Assembly (NCBI GenBank): GCA_902493125.1 | Contig: CABUOF010000032.1 | Location: forward strand, 1 to 23,675 | DNA from: an uncultured Collinsella sp. | GTDB lineage: Bacteria; Actinomycetota; Coriobacteriia; Coriobacteriales; Coriobacteriaceae | DNA: 23,675 bases | Direction: 5' to 3' | Shown here: positions 1-7,424 of the stretch, one piece after another | Position numbering within the stretch: the first letter of the stretch is position 1 | Layout: every line of letters begins with the position of its first letter | Translations under genes and position numbers: made by a program | Notes under the pieces: generated by a model | The model's database searches: none | What the model saw: only the letters and a program-made list of their open reading frames with translations | Told to the model about the DNA's origin: nothing

Positions 1-36
1 TTTGATTCCTTTGCCATGAGATTCCTTTCTAACGGC

Positions 37-65
37 TTGAGAGTTAACCGTAATGAACTTATCAT
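37..65 (+). promoter_or_regulatory. Sigma70-type promoter of the AraC-type gene
   Basis: TTGAGA at 37-42 and TATCAT at 60-65 are separated by 17 bases, and each matches the housekeeping consensus in five of six positions. Transcription would begin near 72, leaving a leader of about 60 bases before the TTG start at 132. A 9-base direct repeat, GATTCCTTT, lies just upstream at 4-12 and 20-28 and could be a regulator site. The promoter is inferred from sequence only. Confidence 0.55.
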
Positions 66-131
66 TGATGTGTTAGCCATGGCTCACAATCAAGCCAGGC
101 GTGGACGTTTCTGCAAAGGAAAGGGACGCTT

Positions 132-1136
132 TTGCAAATACGACGGGCAGCGACCGACATAACCGAGCTCTACGCACCGCAATTTGAGCAGTTTGGCCTG
201 GAGCTTTCCGGCAAGGGCGCCGTCTTTACCGGCGAGGTGGCAAACGACCGGGCGCACGGACGCGCATGGATCATGCCCCTCTCCCCTGCCTGCATCGTCA
301 TGGAGCATTTCATTACCCCGACGCACGATATGTACCTGGCCGAATACACACCCGAGCCGTACGCCTGCGTGAGCGAAGTCAGCGCGCCCACACTTACATG
401 CATGCCCGAGGCTGGTATAACGCCCGCGAACCTCAAACCATTGCATGGACCGTGGCCAAACAATGCCGTTTGCAGCTTTATCCAAGATAGCTGTGGCGAG
501 GAATTAAGCCCGCTGTTTGCGGGGGAGCTTTATCACTCGCGCTCGGTGCTCTTTTTGCCTGGATATTTTGACGAACTGGAGCACCGCTATCCCACCGAGT
601 TCGCGGGAATCTTTGAGGCGTTTGCCGAATCATGGCACGAGGAAGCGACGTCTGCCATCTGCCACACGCTGCGCCGGATTAACGAGGAACGCGCCCGCAC
701 CGTAGGCGGACACGTCTATATGCGGGGCATCGTGGAGACCATGGTCGCGGAGCTCGCCTGTTCGCATGCGGCCCATAGACAGGCGCAACGGGCGACGGGC
801 ACGCACACCAGCGTGACTTTAGCCAAGGAAGCGTCTGCCCTTGTAGAGCACTCGCTCAACAAGGGCAGACATGTGAGCATCCAGGAGGTGGCCGAGAGAC
901 TCTTTACGTGCCGATCCAAACTGTGCGCCACCTTTAAGGCCCAAACCGGCGAGTCCCTGGGTGCCTACATACGAAGGCGCCGCATGGAGCGGGCGCAGGA
1001 ACTTTTGGCAGATAGCTCGCTTACGATAGCGCAGGTGGCAGAGCGGCTCGACTACCCTCAGCAGGCCGCCTTCGCCCAAGCCTTCAAACAATACACCGGC
1101 ACCACCCCCACCGCTTGGCGTTCCCAACATATTTAA
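132..1136 (+). CDS. AraC/XylS-family transcriptional regulator
   Basis: This 334-residue protein is a probable one-component DNA-binding regulator. The C-terminal 100 residues carry the two helix-turn-helix motifs of the AraC family: the first near residues 240-268 (VSIQEVAERLF...LCATFKAQTGES) and the second near 292-325 (LTIAQVAERLDYPQQAAFAQAFKQYTGTTP), ending in the usual P-x-x-W-R. The N-terminal 230 residues resemble no cupin or other sensor that I can name, so the ligand is unknown. The start is the TTG at 132, with AAGGAAAGGG six bases ahead. An in-frame stop at 66-68 limits extension, and no ATG or GTG lies in frame between them. The gene stands alone, behind its own promoter and ahead of a hairpin at 1138. 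Its target genes are not evident here. Confidence 0.88.
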   Translation: MQIRRAATDITELYAPQFEQFGLELSGKGAVFTGEVANDRAHGRAWIMPLSPACIVMEHFITPTHDMYLAEYTPEPYACVSEVSAPTLTCMPEAGITPANLKPLHGPWPNNAVCSFIQDSCGEELSPLFAGELYHSRSVLFLPGYFDELEHRYPTEFAGIFEAFAESWHEEATSAICHTLRRINEERARTVGGHVYMRGIVETMVAELACSHAAHRQAQRATGTHTSVTLAKEASALVEHSLNKGRHVSIQEVAERLFTCRSKLCATFKAQTGESLGAYIRRRRMERAQELLADSSLTIAQVAERLDYPQQAAFAQAFKQYTGTTPTAWRSQHI

Positions 1137-1137
1137 A

Positions 1138-1166
1138 GAATGAGGGCGCCATTGGCACCCTCATTC
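1138..1166. terminator. Hairpin between the AraC gene and gatB
   Basis: A 13-bp stem (GAATGAGGGCGCC with one G-T wobble) and a 3-base loop begin two bases after the AraC stop codon. The plus strand lacks a T-run after the stem. On the minus strand the stem is followed by a T-rich stretch (TTTAAATAT), so it may stop transcripts arriving from gatB as well as, or better than, those from the AraC gene. Confidence 0.55.
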
Positions 1167-1213
1167 ACCAAATTCAATCCAGCCCACCTGACCCGAACGG
1201 CCGAGTCGTTGCA

Positions 1214-1354
1214 GAACCCGGAAGCCCCGGCAGGGCGGGTGCTTGCTCAAAATGAGTTCCGCACGCAAAGAAGGCCACTTAATGTGGCCTTCGTCTTGCG
1301 CAGGACTGTTTGAAATTTTGAGGAAGCACCCGCCCTGCCGGGGCTCCCGGGTTC
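1214..1354. repeat. 40-bp inverted repeat enclosing a second hairpin
   Basis: The segments 1214-1253 and 1315-1354 are reverse complements at 38 of 40 positions. The arms are GC-rich and contain GCCCCGGCAGGGCGGGTGCTT. The 61-base interior holds a perfect 9-bp hairpin at 1270-1292. The structure ends four bases before the gatB stop codon, so it would form at the 3' end of the gatCAB message. It is far longer than a usual terminator and may be a small non-coding mobile element or a folded RNA. Confidence 0.8.
1270..1292 (-). terminator. Terminator-like hairpin behind gatB
   Basis: GAAGGCCAC and GTGGCCTTC form a perfect 9-bp stem with a 5-base loop. Read on the minus strand, the stem ends in TTCTTTGC, a short T-rich tail consistent with ending the gatCAB transcript. 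It sits in the middle of the 141-base inverted repeat at 1214-1354. Confidence 0.5.
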
Positions 1355-1358
1355 CCGC

Positions 1359-3035
1359 TTACGAGAGCGACGTTCTCAGCAACTCGTTGAAGAGCTTCGG
1401 GTTGCCCTTGCCGCGGCTTGCCTTCATGCACTGGCCCACCAAAAAGCCGATGACCTTCTGGTTTCCGTCGCGGTACTGCTGCGCCTGCTCGGCACAGTTT
1501 GCCAGCACCTCGTCCACAATCGGCTGCAGCGCGCCGGCATCACTCACCTGACGCATACCACGCTCGTCGACGATCTTATTGGGATCGTCACCGGTCTGGG
1601 CCATGGCCTCAAAGACCTCGTGCGCTTGGTTGGAGCTGATGGCATCGGTCGCCAGCAGCTTGGCGAGTGCCGCCACCTGAGCCGGCGCGATGCCGGACTC
1701 GGCGAGCGAGACGCCTGCGCCTTTAAGATAGGCGATCATCTCGTTGACCAGCAGGTTTGCGACCGTCTGGGCCTCCTTGCCGGCCATACCGGCAGCGGCG
1801 GCCTCAAAGAAGTCGGCAAACTCGGGGTCGCCGGCAATCTGCTCGGCGTCGGCCGTCTTAATGCCGAAGTCGGCCTCAAAACGGACGCGCTTGGCATCGG
1901 GCAGCTCGGGAATCTCGCCACGGCAGCGGTCGATAAACTCGTCGTCCAGATCGAACGGCGCCAGATCGGGATCGGGGAACAGACGATAGTCGTCGGCCGT
2001 CTCCTTGACGCGCATGACCACGGTGCGCTTGCGGCTGGGCTCCCAGTGGCGGGTCTCCTGATAGATGATGCCGCCCTCCTCGAGCACCTCGGCCTGGCGG
2101 CAAATCTCGTAGGCAAGGCCATCGTGCAGGCTCTTAAACGAGTTGAGGTTCTTGAGCTCGGTCTTGGTGCCCAGCTTGGTCTCGCCGCGGCGACGCAGCG
2201 ACACGTTGCCGTCGCAGCGCATGGAACCTTTCTCCATAGAGCAGTCCGAAATGCCCAGCGTCACAAAGATGCGGCGGAGCTTTTCCATAAACAGGCGCGC
2301 TTCCTCGGGCGTGCGCAAGTCGGGCTCGGTGACAAGCTCAATGAGCGGCGTGCCGCAGCGGTTGTAGTCGACGAGCGACTCGGCCGCGGCGGTAATGCGG
2401 CCCTCAGCACCGCCCACGTGCACCATCTTGGCGGCGTCCTCCTCCATGTGGATGCGCAGGATGCGGATGGGCACCGTGTAGGAACCGTCCTCGCGACGCT
2501 CAGGCATCTGCAGGTTGGACGCATCGTAGCTGGCCAGGTGACCGGCGCGCTGGTTACCCTCGCGCATGGTCGAGGACATGGACGTGGACAGGCCCTCGGC
2601 ATTGGCCGAAGCGCTCGCCAGGCTCTGGGCCTCGGCCTCGCCAAACGCGCAGTCGGGGCGCTCGGCGGCACCGCGACCGGTCACGTCCAGGTCCAGGTGA
2701 CCGTACATGGCAAAGGCGACCGGACCCTGCGTGGTCTGGAAGTTCTTGGCCATATCGGGATAGAAGTAGTGCTTGCGGTAGAACATCGAGTGGCGCTGAA
2801 TCTCGCAGTTGGTGGCAAGACCAGCCTTGACAATGCTCTCGATGGCGCGCTTGTTGGGCACCGGCAGGGCGCCGGGCAGGCCCAGGCACACCGGGCACAC
2901 GTTGGCGTTGGGCTCGTCATCGTGGCTGAGCTTGCAGTTGCAGAACATCTTGGTGTCGAGTGCGGTGAGCTCGGTATGGATCTCCAGGCCAATCACGGCC
3001 TCCCAATCCTGCAGGACCTCGGAAAGCTCCTTCAT
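1359..3035 (-). CDS. gatB: Asp-tRNA(Asn)/Glu-tRNA(Gln) amidotransferase subunit B
   Basis: GatB phosphorylates the side chain of misacylated Glu-tRNA(Gln) or Asp-tRNA(Asn) and binds the tRNA, while GatA supplies ammonia. The family signature is clear: IGLEIHTEL near residue 15, paired cysteines C32/C34 and C47/C50 of the zinc site, the CLGLPGALP loop, then RIHMEEDAAK and the C-terminal YqeY-like region. At 558 residues it is longer than the usual 475-500, because about 65 extra residues (roughly 119-184), rich in Ser, Ala and Glu, interrupt the domain before the VPIRILRIHMEED strand. The ATG overlaps the gatA stop as TAATG, and GGGAGG lies in the end of gatA, so translation is coupled. The reading frame is intact. 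Confidence 0.97.
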   Translation of the reverse strand: MKELSEVLQDWEAVIGLEIHTELTALDTKMFCNCKLSHDDEPNANVCPVCLGLPGALPVPNKRAIESIVKAGLATNCEIQRHSMFYRKHYFYPDMAKNFQTTQGPVAFAMYGHLDLDVTGRGAAERPDCAFGEAEAQSLASASANAEGLSTSMSSTMREGNQRAGHLASYDASNLQMPERREDGSYTVPIRILRIHMEEDAAKMVHVGGAEGRITAAAESLVDYNRCGTPLIELVTEPDLRTPEEARLFMEKLRRIFVTLGISDCSMEKGSMRCDGNVSLRRRGETKLGTKTELKNLNSFKSLHDGLAYEICRQAEVLEEGGIIYQETRHWEPSRKRTVVMRVKETADDYRLFPDPDLAPFDLDDEFIDRCRGEIPELPDAKRVRFEADFGIKTADAEQIAGDPEFADFFEAAAAGMAGKEAQTVANLLVNEMIAYLKGAGVSLAESGIAPAQVAALAKLLATDAISSNQAHEVFEAMAQTGDDPNKIVDERGMRQVSDAGALQPIVDEVLANCAEQAQQYRDGNQKVIGFLVGQCMKASRGKGNPKLFNELLRTSLS

Positions 3036-4549
3036 TACAGCTCGCCTCCCTTCCCGGCAAAATCGGGCGCGACGGAAAGCGCAGGCGCACCCGTGGCGGT
3101 ATCGGCAAAGCCGCGCTCCAGGGCGCGGGCAAACGTGAGCAGCTGACGGTCCTTAAAGGCCGAACCCACCAGCTGGGCAGAAACGGGCAGCCTGCTGTCC
3201 TCGCCCAGGCCCAGCGGCACCGAGATACCACCGTTACCGCAAATGTTGAGCGAGATGGTGTACAGGTCGGAGAGATACATCTGCGTGGGATCGCTAATCT
3301 CGCCAAACTTAAAGGCCGTGCGAGGCGAGGTGGGCATGAGGATGGTGTCCACCTTGGCATACGCGGCGTCGTAGTCCTGCGTGATGAGCGTGCGGGCCTT
3401 TTGCGCGGCGTAGTAGTACTTGTCGTACACGCCCGAGCTCAGCAGGTAGGCGCCGAGCATCTGACGGCGCTTGGCCTCGGCGCCAAAGCCGTGGGCGCGC
3501 GAGAGCGAGCTCTGGTCGGACAGGTTAGCGCAGCCCTCCTCCTGATAGCCGTAGCGAATGCCGTCAAAACGGGCCAGGTTGGAGAATGCCTCGGCCGGGC
3601 CGATGACGTAGTAGGCGGCGATGGCGGCGTCCAGGTGCGGCAGGTCGACCTCGACCAGCTCGGCGCCCTGATTCTGCAGCTCCTGGGCGGCGCGCTGAAC
3701 AGCGGCCTTGACCTCGGGCGTCAGGCCCTCGGCCTCCATAAACGCGGGGATGATGCCCACGCGCTTGCCCTCGATGCTGTCGTTGAGATGCTCGGTAAAG
3801 TCGACGGCGCAATCCTGGCTGGTGCAGTCGTACGGATCGTGGCCCGCGCCGGTAAGCGCGTTCATGGCCAGCGCGACGTCCTCGACCGTGCGGCCAAAGG
3901 GGCCCACCTGGTCGAGCGACGAGCCAAAGGCGACCACGCCGTAACGGCTCACGGCGCCATACGTGGGCTTAAAGCCCACCACGCCGCACAGCGACGCCGG
4001 CTGGCGGATGGAGCCGCCGGTGTCCGAGCCCAGTGAGAGCGCGACTTCGCCCGCGGCGACGGCTGCAGCGGAGCCGCCCGAGGAGCCGCCGGGCACGCGC
4101 TCGGTATCCCAAGGATTGTTGGTGCGATGGAACGCCGAGCTCTCGGTGGAGCTGCCAAAGGCAAACTCGTCCATGTTGGCCTTGCCCATGGGCAGGCAGC
4201 CGGCATCGAACATGCGCTGGACGCAGGTGGCGGTGTAGACGCTCTGGTAGTCCCCGAGCATGCGGGAAGCGCAGGTGGTGCGCGTGCCCACGAGGTTCAT
4301 GTTGTCCTTGATGGCCAGCGGCACGCCCGCGAGCGGGGGCAGCGACTTGCCTGCGGCACGGTCGGCATCCATGCGCGCGGCGGCCTCGAGTGCAAGCTCG
4401 GGCGCCACCTGCAGGAATGCTTGGACCCCGCCCTCGCGCGCCTCGATGGCAGCAAGGGAGGCCTGGGCCACCTCGGTAGCGGTAAAGTCACCGGCAGCAA
4501 CGCCTGCGGCGATCTGGGCGGCGGTAAGGGAATCGAAGCTTAGCGTCAT
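3035..4549 (-). CDS. gatA: Asp-tRNA(Asn)/Glu-tRNA(Gln) amidotransferase subunit A
   Basis: GatA is the glutaminase subunit that releases ammonia for tRNA transamidation. The 504-residue protein has a full amidase signature: Lys81 in PLAIKDN, the glycine-serine loop GGSSGGSAAA with Ser156, and Ser180 in GSDTGGSIRQPA. These are spaced like the Lys-cis-Ser-Ser triad of known GatA proteins (Staphylococcus aureus K79/S154/S178). Length is normal. The gene lies between gatC and gatB with one-base TAATG overlaps at both ends, so the three subunits should be made in step. A complete gatCAB suggests that the organism charges Gln-tRNA, Asn-tRNA or both by the indirect route; which one cannot be told from this window. 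Confidence 0.97.
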   Translation of the reverse strand: MTLSFDSLTAAQIAAGVAAGDFTATEVAQASLAAIEAREGGVQAFLQVAPELALEAAARMDADRAAGKSLPPLAGVPLAIKDNMNLVGTRTTCASRMLGDYQSVYTATCVQRMFDAGCLPMGKANMDEFAFGSSTESSAFHRTNNPWDTERVPGGSSGGSAAAVAAGEVALSLGSDTGGSIRQPASLCGVVGFKPTYGAVSRYGVVAFGSSLDQVGPFGRTVEDVALAMNALTGAGHDPYDCTSQDCAVDFTEHLNDSIEGKRVGIIPAFMEAEGLTPEVKAAVQRAAQELQNQGAELVEVDLPHLDAAIAAYYVIGPAEAFSNLARFDGIRYGYQEEGCANLSDQSSLSRAHGFGAEAKRRQMLGAYLLSSGVYDKYYYAAQKARTLITQDYDAAYAKVDTILMPTSPRTAFKFGEISDPTQMYLSDLYTISLNICGNGGISVPLGLGEDSRLPVSAQLVGSAFKDRQLLTFARALERGFADTATGAPALSVAPDFAGKGGEL

Positions 4550-4860
4550 TACTCGCTCTCCCCCTCTCCCAAAATGGACGGCACGCGGAAGTAGCGGTCG
4601 CGCGCGCTACCGGCGTTTTTAAGCGCGACGTCGAGCGGCAGATCGCGTTCGGGCTCGCGCAGGTCATCGCCCATCACGTTGGACAGGCTTCCGATGGGAT
4701 GGAACGTGGGCTCCACGTCGGGCAAGTCATATTGCAAGACGGGCTCGAGCATCTGGACGGCATCGTTCATGTAGGACGTCATCTGGGCGAGCTCGTCATC
4801 GGTCAGTGCGATCTTTGCGTACTCGGCGATGCCGCGCACGTCTTTCTCGCTGAGTGCCAT
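4549..4860 (-). CDS. gatC: Asp-tRNA(Asn)/Glu-tRNA(Gln) amidotransferase subunit C
   Basis: GatC is the small subunit that wraps around GatA and stabilises the GatA-GatB pair. The 103-residue protein begins MALSEKDVRGIAEYAKIALTDDE and continues through MNDAVQMLEPVLQYDLPDVEPTFHP, matching the usual GatC pattern and length. I chose the ATG at 4860 because GGAAGGGAG lies about eight bases ahead. An in-frame ATG six codons earlier (4878) has no ribosome site. It is the first gene of the gatC-A-B operon, and its stop overlaps the gatA start as TAATG. Confidence 0.95.
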   Translation of the reverse strand: MALSEKDVRGIAEYAKIALTDDELAQMTSYMNDAVQMLEPVLQYDLPDVEPTFHPIGSLSNVMGDDLREPERDLPLDVALKNAGSARDRYFRVPSILGEGESE

Positions 4861-4895
4861 AGGCGCTCCCTTCCGCATAACAGTTAAACCGCTCT

Positions 4896-4901
4896 AGTAT
4901 A
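4896..4901 (-). promoter_or_regulatory. Candidate -10 box of the gatCAB operon
   Basis: TATACT on the minus strand lies 36 bases ahead of the chosen gatC start and differs from consensus at one base. No good -35 box stands at 16-18 bases, so a regulator or a weak promoter is possible. Confidence 0.4.
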
Positions 4902-4940
4902 CAGGGCAACGCCGGCTTGGAGCAGGCGCTTTACCCAAAT

Positions 4941-5054
4941 GCAGCGAAAACGTAACGAGGGAGGCGGCTGACAGGCGGCGGGCTGGCGGTTTTGTAGCGA
5001 AAACCGCCAGCCCGCAACGAAAACCGTCTCGCCCACAACGAAAACCATCACAAC
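4941..5054. repeat. Degenerate ACGAAAACC units with a 16-bp hairpin
   Basis: Four imperfect units of about 20 bases carry the core (A/G)(A/G/T)CGAAAAC(C/G), starting near 4941, 4994, 5014 and 5035. The last three are nearly in tandem. Within them, 4978-4993 and 5000-5015 form a perfect 16-bp stem (GCGGGCTGGCGGTTTT) with a 6-base loop. The last unit runs into the 65-bp palindrome at 5042. There is no gene here; the stretch separates the gatC promoter from the end of the sortase gene. Confidence 0.6.
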
Positions 5055-5106
5055 ATTCGACGCTTTTCGTCAAAATCGCGATTTTCATCGAATGTTGTGA
5101 TGGTTT
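5042..5106. repeat. 65-bp palindromic repeat, copy 1
   Basis: Perfect 19-bp arms (AAACCATCACAACATTCGA at 5042-5060, its complement at 5088-5106) flank a 27-base core that itself holds the palindrome AAAATCGCGATTTT. Copy 2 at 16191 has the same core with a few changes. Copies 3 and 4 at 20293 and 21535 keep the arms but carry another core. The form resembles REP or MITE elements; no transposase lies nearby. Confidence 0.88.
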
Positions 5107-5116
5107 GGAAGTCCCG

Positions 5117-5151
5117 ACCACCACAAAGGCGCCTGTCCCCTTTGTGGTGGT
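5117..5151. repeat. CCTGTCC-loop palindrome, copy 1
   Basis: Perfect 13-bp arms (ACCACCACAAAGG) close a 9-base loop, CGCCTGTCC. It starts 11 bases after the 65-bp palindrome and ends 13 bases before the sortase stop codon at 5165, so it could form the 3' end of the sortase message. No T-run follows on the minus strand. Related copies lie at 15172, 16128 and 17717. Confidence 0.85.
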
Positions 5152-5164
5152 TCTGGAGAATGTC

Positions 5165-6103
5165 TTATGCCGAGGCCTTGGCCTTGCGGCGCTTGCGGAC
5201 CGCGTGGATCACGATGTCCAGCAGCAACAGCACAATGGCAACGACCACGATGAGCACGGCAAACTCACGCTTGCCCCAGTGGCGGCCGGCCAGCGACTTT
5301 TGCTTGTCGACGTCCTTTTTGCTGTACTTGGTGCGTACGCAATGCACCAGCAGGCGGTGGTCGTTCACGCCATAGGGCGTGCAGGTGACGAGCGTCACCT
5401 TGTCGGCGCCGGGCTCAATGGTCAGCGACTCCATCTCCTCGGGCAGCACCACCTCGGAGTCCACCATCTTGTAGACGAGCGTCTTGTTCATGGTGTGCAG
5501 TAGCACCAGGTCGCCGGGCTCCAGCGAATGGATGTCATCGAACATGCTCAGGTTGCGCATGCCCGAGTGCGCGGTGAGCACGCAATGAGTCGAGGTGCCG
5601 CCCACCGGCAGGCTCGTGCCCTCCAGGTGGCCGACGCCCGCCATAAGGACTTCTTCGCTCGTGCCGTGGTAGATGGGCATGCTCACGTCGATGGAGGGAA
5701 TCTCGACCCAGCTCATCATGGGGTCGCGGTCAAAGATGAGCTGCTGAGCGTAGGGCTCGATCTGGTCGGCGGGAAGCTCGGTAGCCTCGCCCGCCAGCTG
5801 CTCGTTAAAGGAGCGCGCCTGGAGCAGGATGCGCTCGCGCTCCTCGGCAGACAGCGCGTCCACGGTGCTGGACACCGTGCTGATCTGGTTGAACACGCCC
5901 GAGGCCTCGAGCCGGTCCAAGATCCACGGCCAGGTCATAAGGCCCACGCCAATAAGGATGATGACGATGGTGATGAGCCGATCGGCCCAGCGCGGCAGCC
6001 GCTTGCGACGGCGCTTGGGCTTGGGCTGAGGTTTGGGCAGAGGGCTTGAGCCGCCGTTGTCCGCAGCGTTATTGCTCTTCATATGTTTGGCGCCCTGCAC
6101 CAT
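5165..6103 (-). CDS. srtC: Class C sortase (pilin polymerase)
   Basis: Class C sortases cut the LPXTG-like signal of pilins and join each one to a lysine of the next, building covalent pili. The 312-residue protein has a basic N-terminus, a membrane segment at about 42-60, the sortase barrel, and a second membrane segment at about 281-303 with a basic tail, as usual in class C. Motifs include IPSIDVSMPIYHGTS, GHLEGTSLPVGG, His179 (LTAHSGM), Cys241 in TLVTCTPYGV and Arg250 in NDHRLLVHC. I do not see a DPF/DPW-type lid motif in its usual place; the region instead reads ELPADQIEPY. The first ATG is preferred, because GAGGAG lies nine bases ahead. It lies downstream of the pilus operon, so the pilins are its likely substrates. 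Confidence 0.95.
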   Translation of the reverse strand: MVQGAKHMKSNNAADNGGSSPLPKPQPKPKRRRKRLPRWADRLITIVIILIGVGLMTWPWILDRLEASGVFNQISTVSSTVDALSAEERERILLQARSFNEQLAGEATELPADQIEPYAQQLIFDRDPMMSWVEIPSIDVSMPIYHGTSEEVLMAGVGHLEGTSLPVGGTSTHCVLTAHSGMRNLSMFDDIHSLEPGDLVLLHTMNKTLVYKMVDSEVVLPEEMESLTIEPGADKVTLVTCTPYGVNDHRLLVHCVRTKYSKKDVDKQKSLAGRHWGKREFAVLIVVVAIVLLLLDIVIHAVRKRRKAKASA

Positions 6104-6225
6104 CGCCGGTCACTCCTCTACAGCTCAGGTTGTCTAAACAAATAATAGCCGATTAGCGAGCTTCCGAGGCTGGCAACGCAGCTAGGGCCGAAACGCCGCC
6201 TACGGTTCGAATTCTTGGAGACCTT

Positions 6226-7194
6226 CTACAGCGCTTCTTGCCATGGATATTCCCTTTCAAACATTCGATCGACTTCGAGCTGAATTCGCTCATCGTCAAT
6301 TGCCGCCAAAGATAGCGCAAGCGAAATGTTGTCGACACGGGAGGAGTCGGCAAACACGGGCGCATAGCGCCACACTTGGATCATCGCCGTCTCGTTATCC
6401 GGCAACTCCCCGTCTGCGACTTCGAGGTCGCTCAGTTGACGCCATGCACTTCTTAAGACGGCCTTTTGTTCCATGCCCGGCGCAGCGAGCATCGAACGCG
6501 CGGCGAGCGCCGTCTCCCCGGCGTCAACAAGACAGTCAATCTGCGGCGTCTTCCGTGCAAAAAGGACCTTCGAGACAGGCGAGGAGAGCTCTGCCATGTG
6601 CTCACTGAGCAGAAGATCAACGGCAACAGGGAGCACGACGACACGTCGCTCGCGACGCTCGCGCCTCGCGAGCCCCCTGTCAACAAGCTCGGTTATGGCC
6701 TCACTCGCGCGGCTTGCCGAAATCCCAAGCGCACGACAAAGGTCATAGGGACGATATGGCTCCTGGGCTGCTCCCCAGATTGCGGCAGCCTGTGCGTTGG
6801 GTGACATCTTGGTCGCGTGATTGCGAAAGCGGGCACCGCCCCTCTCCGTGCAGGCCGTGCCCATAAATGGAAGAAAAGCCTGTCTACCGGGGCAGACAAA
6901 GGGAATCCCTTGTGCGACCAATGCTTTGCGCTGACGTGCATCGGCATCAGGAAACGAAACGACAACAGGAGTCTCCGCGCGCAAGGCTAGCTGACTATAG
7001 ACTCTCTTAGCCTCGGGAAGCCCGACGCCAGTAGGCAAGCTTGCAAGCAAAAACGAAAAACCGTTTGCGTCAACAGCGCGGACCTCAATCGCCCGCAGAT
7101 GCAGCGGCAAGCGTGCGGATCCAGGCCAAACCTTGGCCTTGGCGGAGAGGCCTAGTGCTTCTTGTAAGTAGATTAGCGCTTCGTTCATTTCCAT
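6226..7194 (-). CDS. Winged-helix DNA-binding protein, family unrecognised
   Basis: I do not recognise this 322-residue protein as a named family. The middle (about residues 130-189) reads as a winged helix: SPNAQAAAIWGAAQ, then YDLCRALGISASRASEAITELVDRGLARRERRERR with a basic wing, as in MarR-like regulators. The N-terminal 125 residues contain a mixed alpha/beta stretch (TPVVVSFPDADARQRKALVAQGIPFVCPGRQAFLP), and the C-terminal half is mostly helical and acidic. A MarR-like or AbiEi-like antitoxin role is possible but unproven. The start is set at the ATG at 7194: the earlier ATG at 7233 overlaps the TATAAT promoter box and has no ribosome site. It lies between the sortase and the pilin operon, so pilus control is a reasonable guess. 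Confidence 0.75.
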   Translation of the reverse strand: MEMNEALIYLQEALGLSAKAKVWPGSARLPLHLRAIEVRAVDANGFSFLLASLPTGVGLPEAKRVYSQLALRAETPVVVSFPDADARQRKALVAQGIPFVCPGRQAFLPFMGTACTERGGARFRNHATKMSPNAQAAAIWGAAQEPYRPYDLCRALGISASRASEAITELVDRGLARRERRERRVVVLPVAVDLLLSEHMAELSSPVSKVLFARKTPQIDCLVDAGETALAARSMLAAPGMEQKAVLRSAWRQLSDLEVADGELPDNETAMIQVWRYAPVFADSSRVDNISLALSLAAIDDERIQLEVDRMFEREYPWQEAL

Positions 7195-7207
7195 CGTTTT
7201 CGTCTGA

Positions 7208-7230
7208 TTCCAATTTATATTGGAATTATA
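7208..7230 (-). promoter_or_regulatory. TATAAT promoter box with overlapping operator palindrome
   Basis: On the minus strand a perfect -10 box, TATAAT (7230-7225), abuts the palindrome TTCCAATATAAATTGGAA (7225-7208), which has 7-bp arms around a 4-base centre. The palindrome covers the expected transcription start, a classic position for a repressor. The winged-helix gene that begins at 7194 is the obvious candidate for self-repression. No clear -35 box is seen. Confidence 0.6.
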
Positions 7231-7395
7231 CATAATTTTCGGAATTAACGAGATTCCTTTCGTGCATAAGTCCGCATTTGAGTTTTCAGAATGTCCCGGA
7301 TCGGCGGGGCGATTCGGGATACAATGTCAATAGAAAACGACGCATCCCGCGTAAGTGTACGAGAGCGCGGGCGGCCTAGTTTTCAGCTTTTGTTA

Positions 7396-7423
7396 AATGC
7401 CCGGGATCCGACCCCCGGGCATT
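7396..7423 (-). terminator. Terminator behind the 50-residue membrane peptide
   Basis: AATGCCCGGG and its complement form a perfect 10-bp stem with an 8-base loop, starting one base after the stop codon of the small minus-strand gene. The minus strand continues TAACAAAA and the plus strand continues CTTATTTG, so it could also stop a plus-strand transcript. Confidence 0.65.
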
Positions 7424-7424
7424 C

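Noticed and set aside
1620..3146. Long plus-strand open frame of 508 codons opposite gatB
   Set aside because: It is the antisense shadow of gatB. The product is Gly/His/Arg/Ala-rich with no domain, and the minus-strand gene is certain.
4894..5124. Minus-strand open frame of 76 codons upstream of gatC
   Set aside because: It lies entirely over the promoter, hairpin and palindrome, and reads repeats as codons. No ribosome site.
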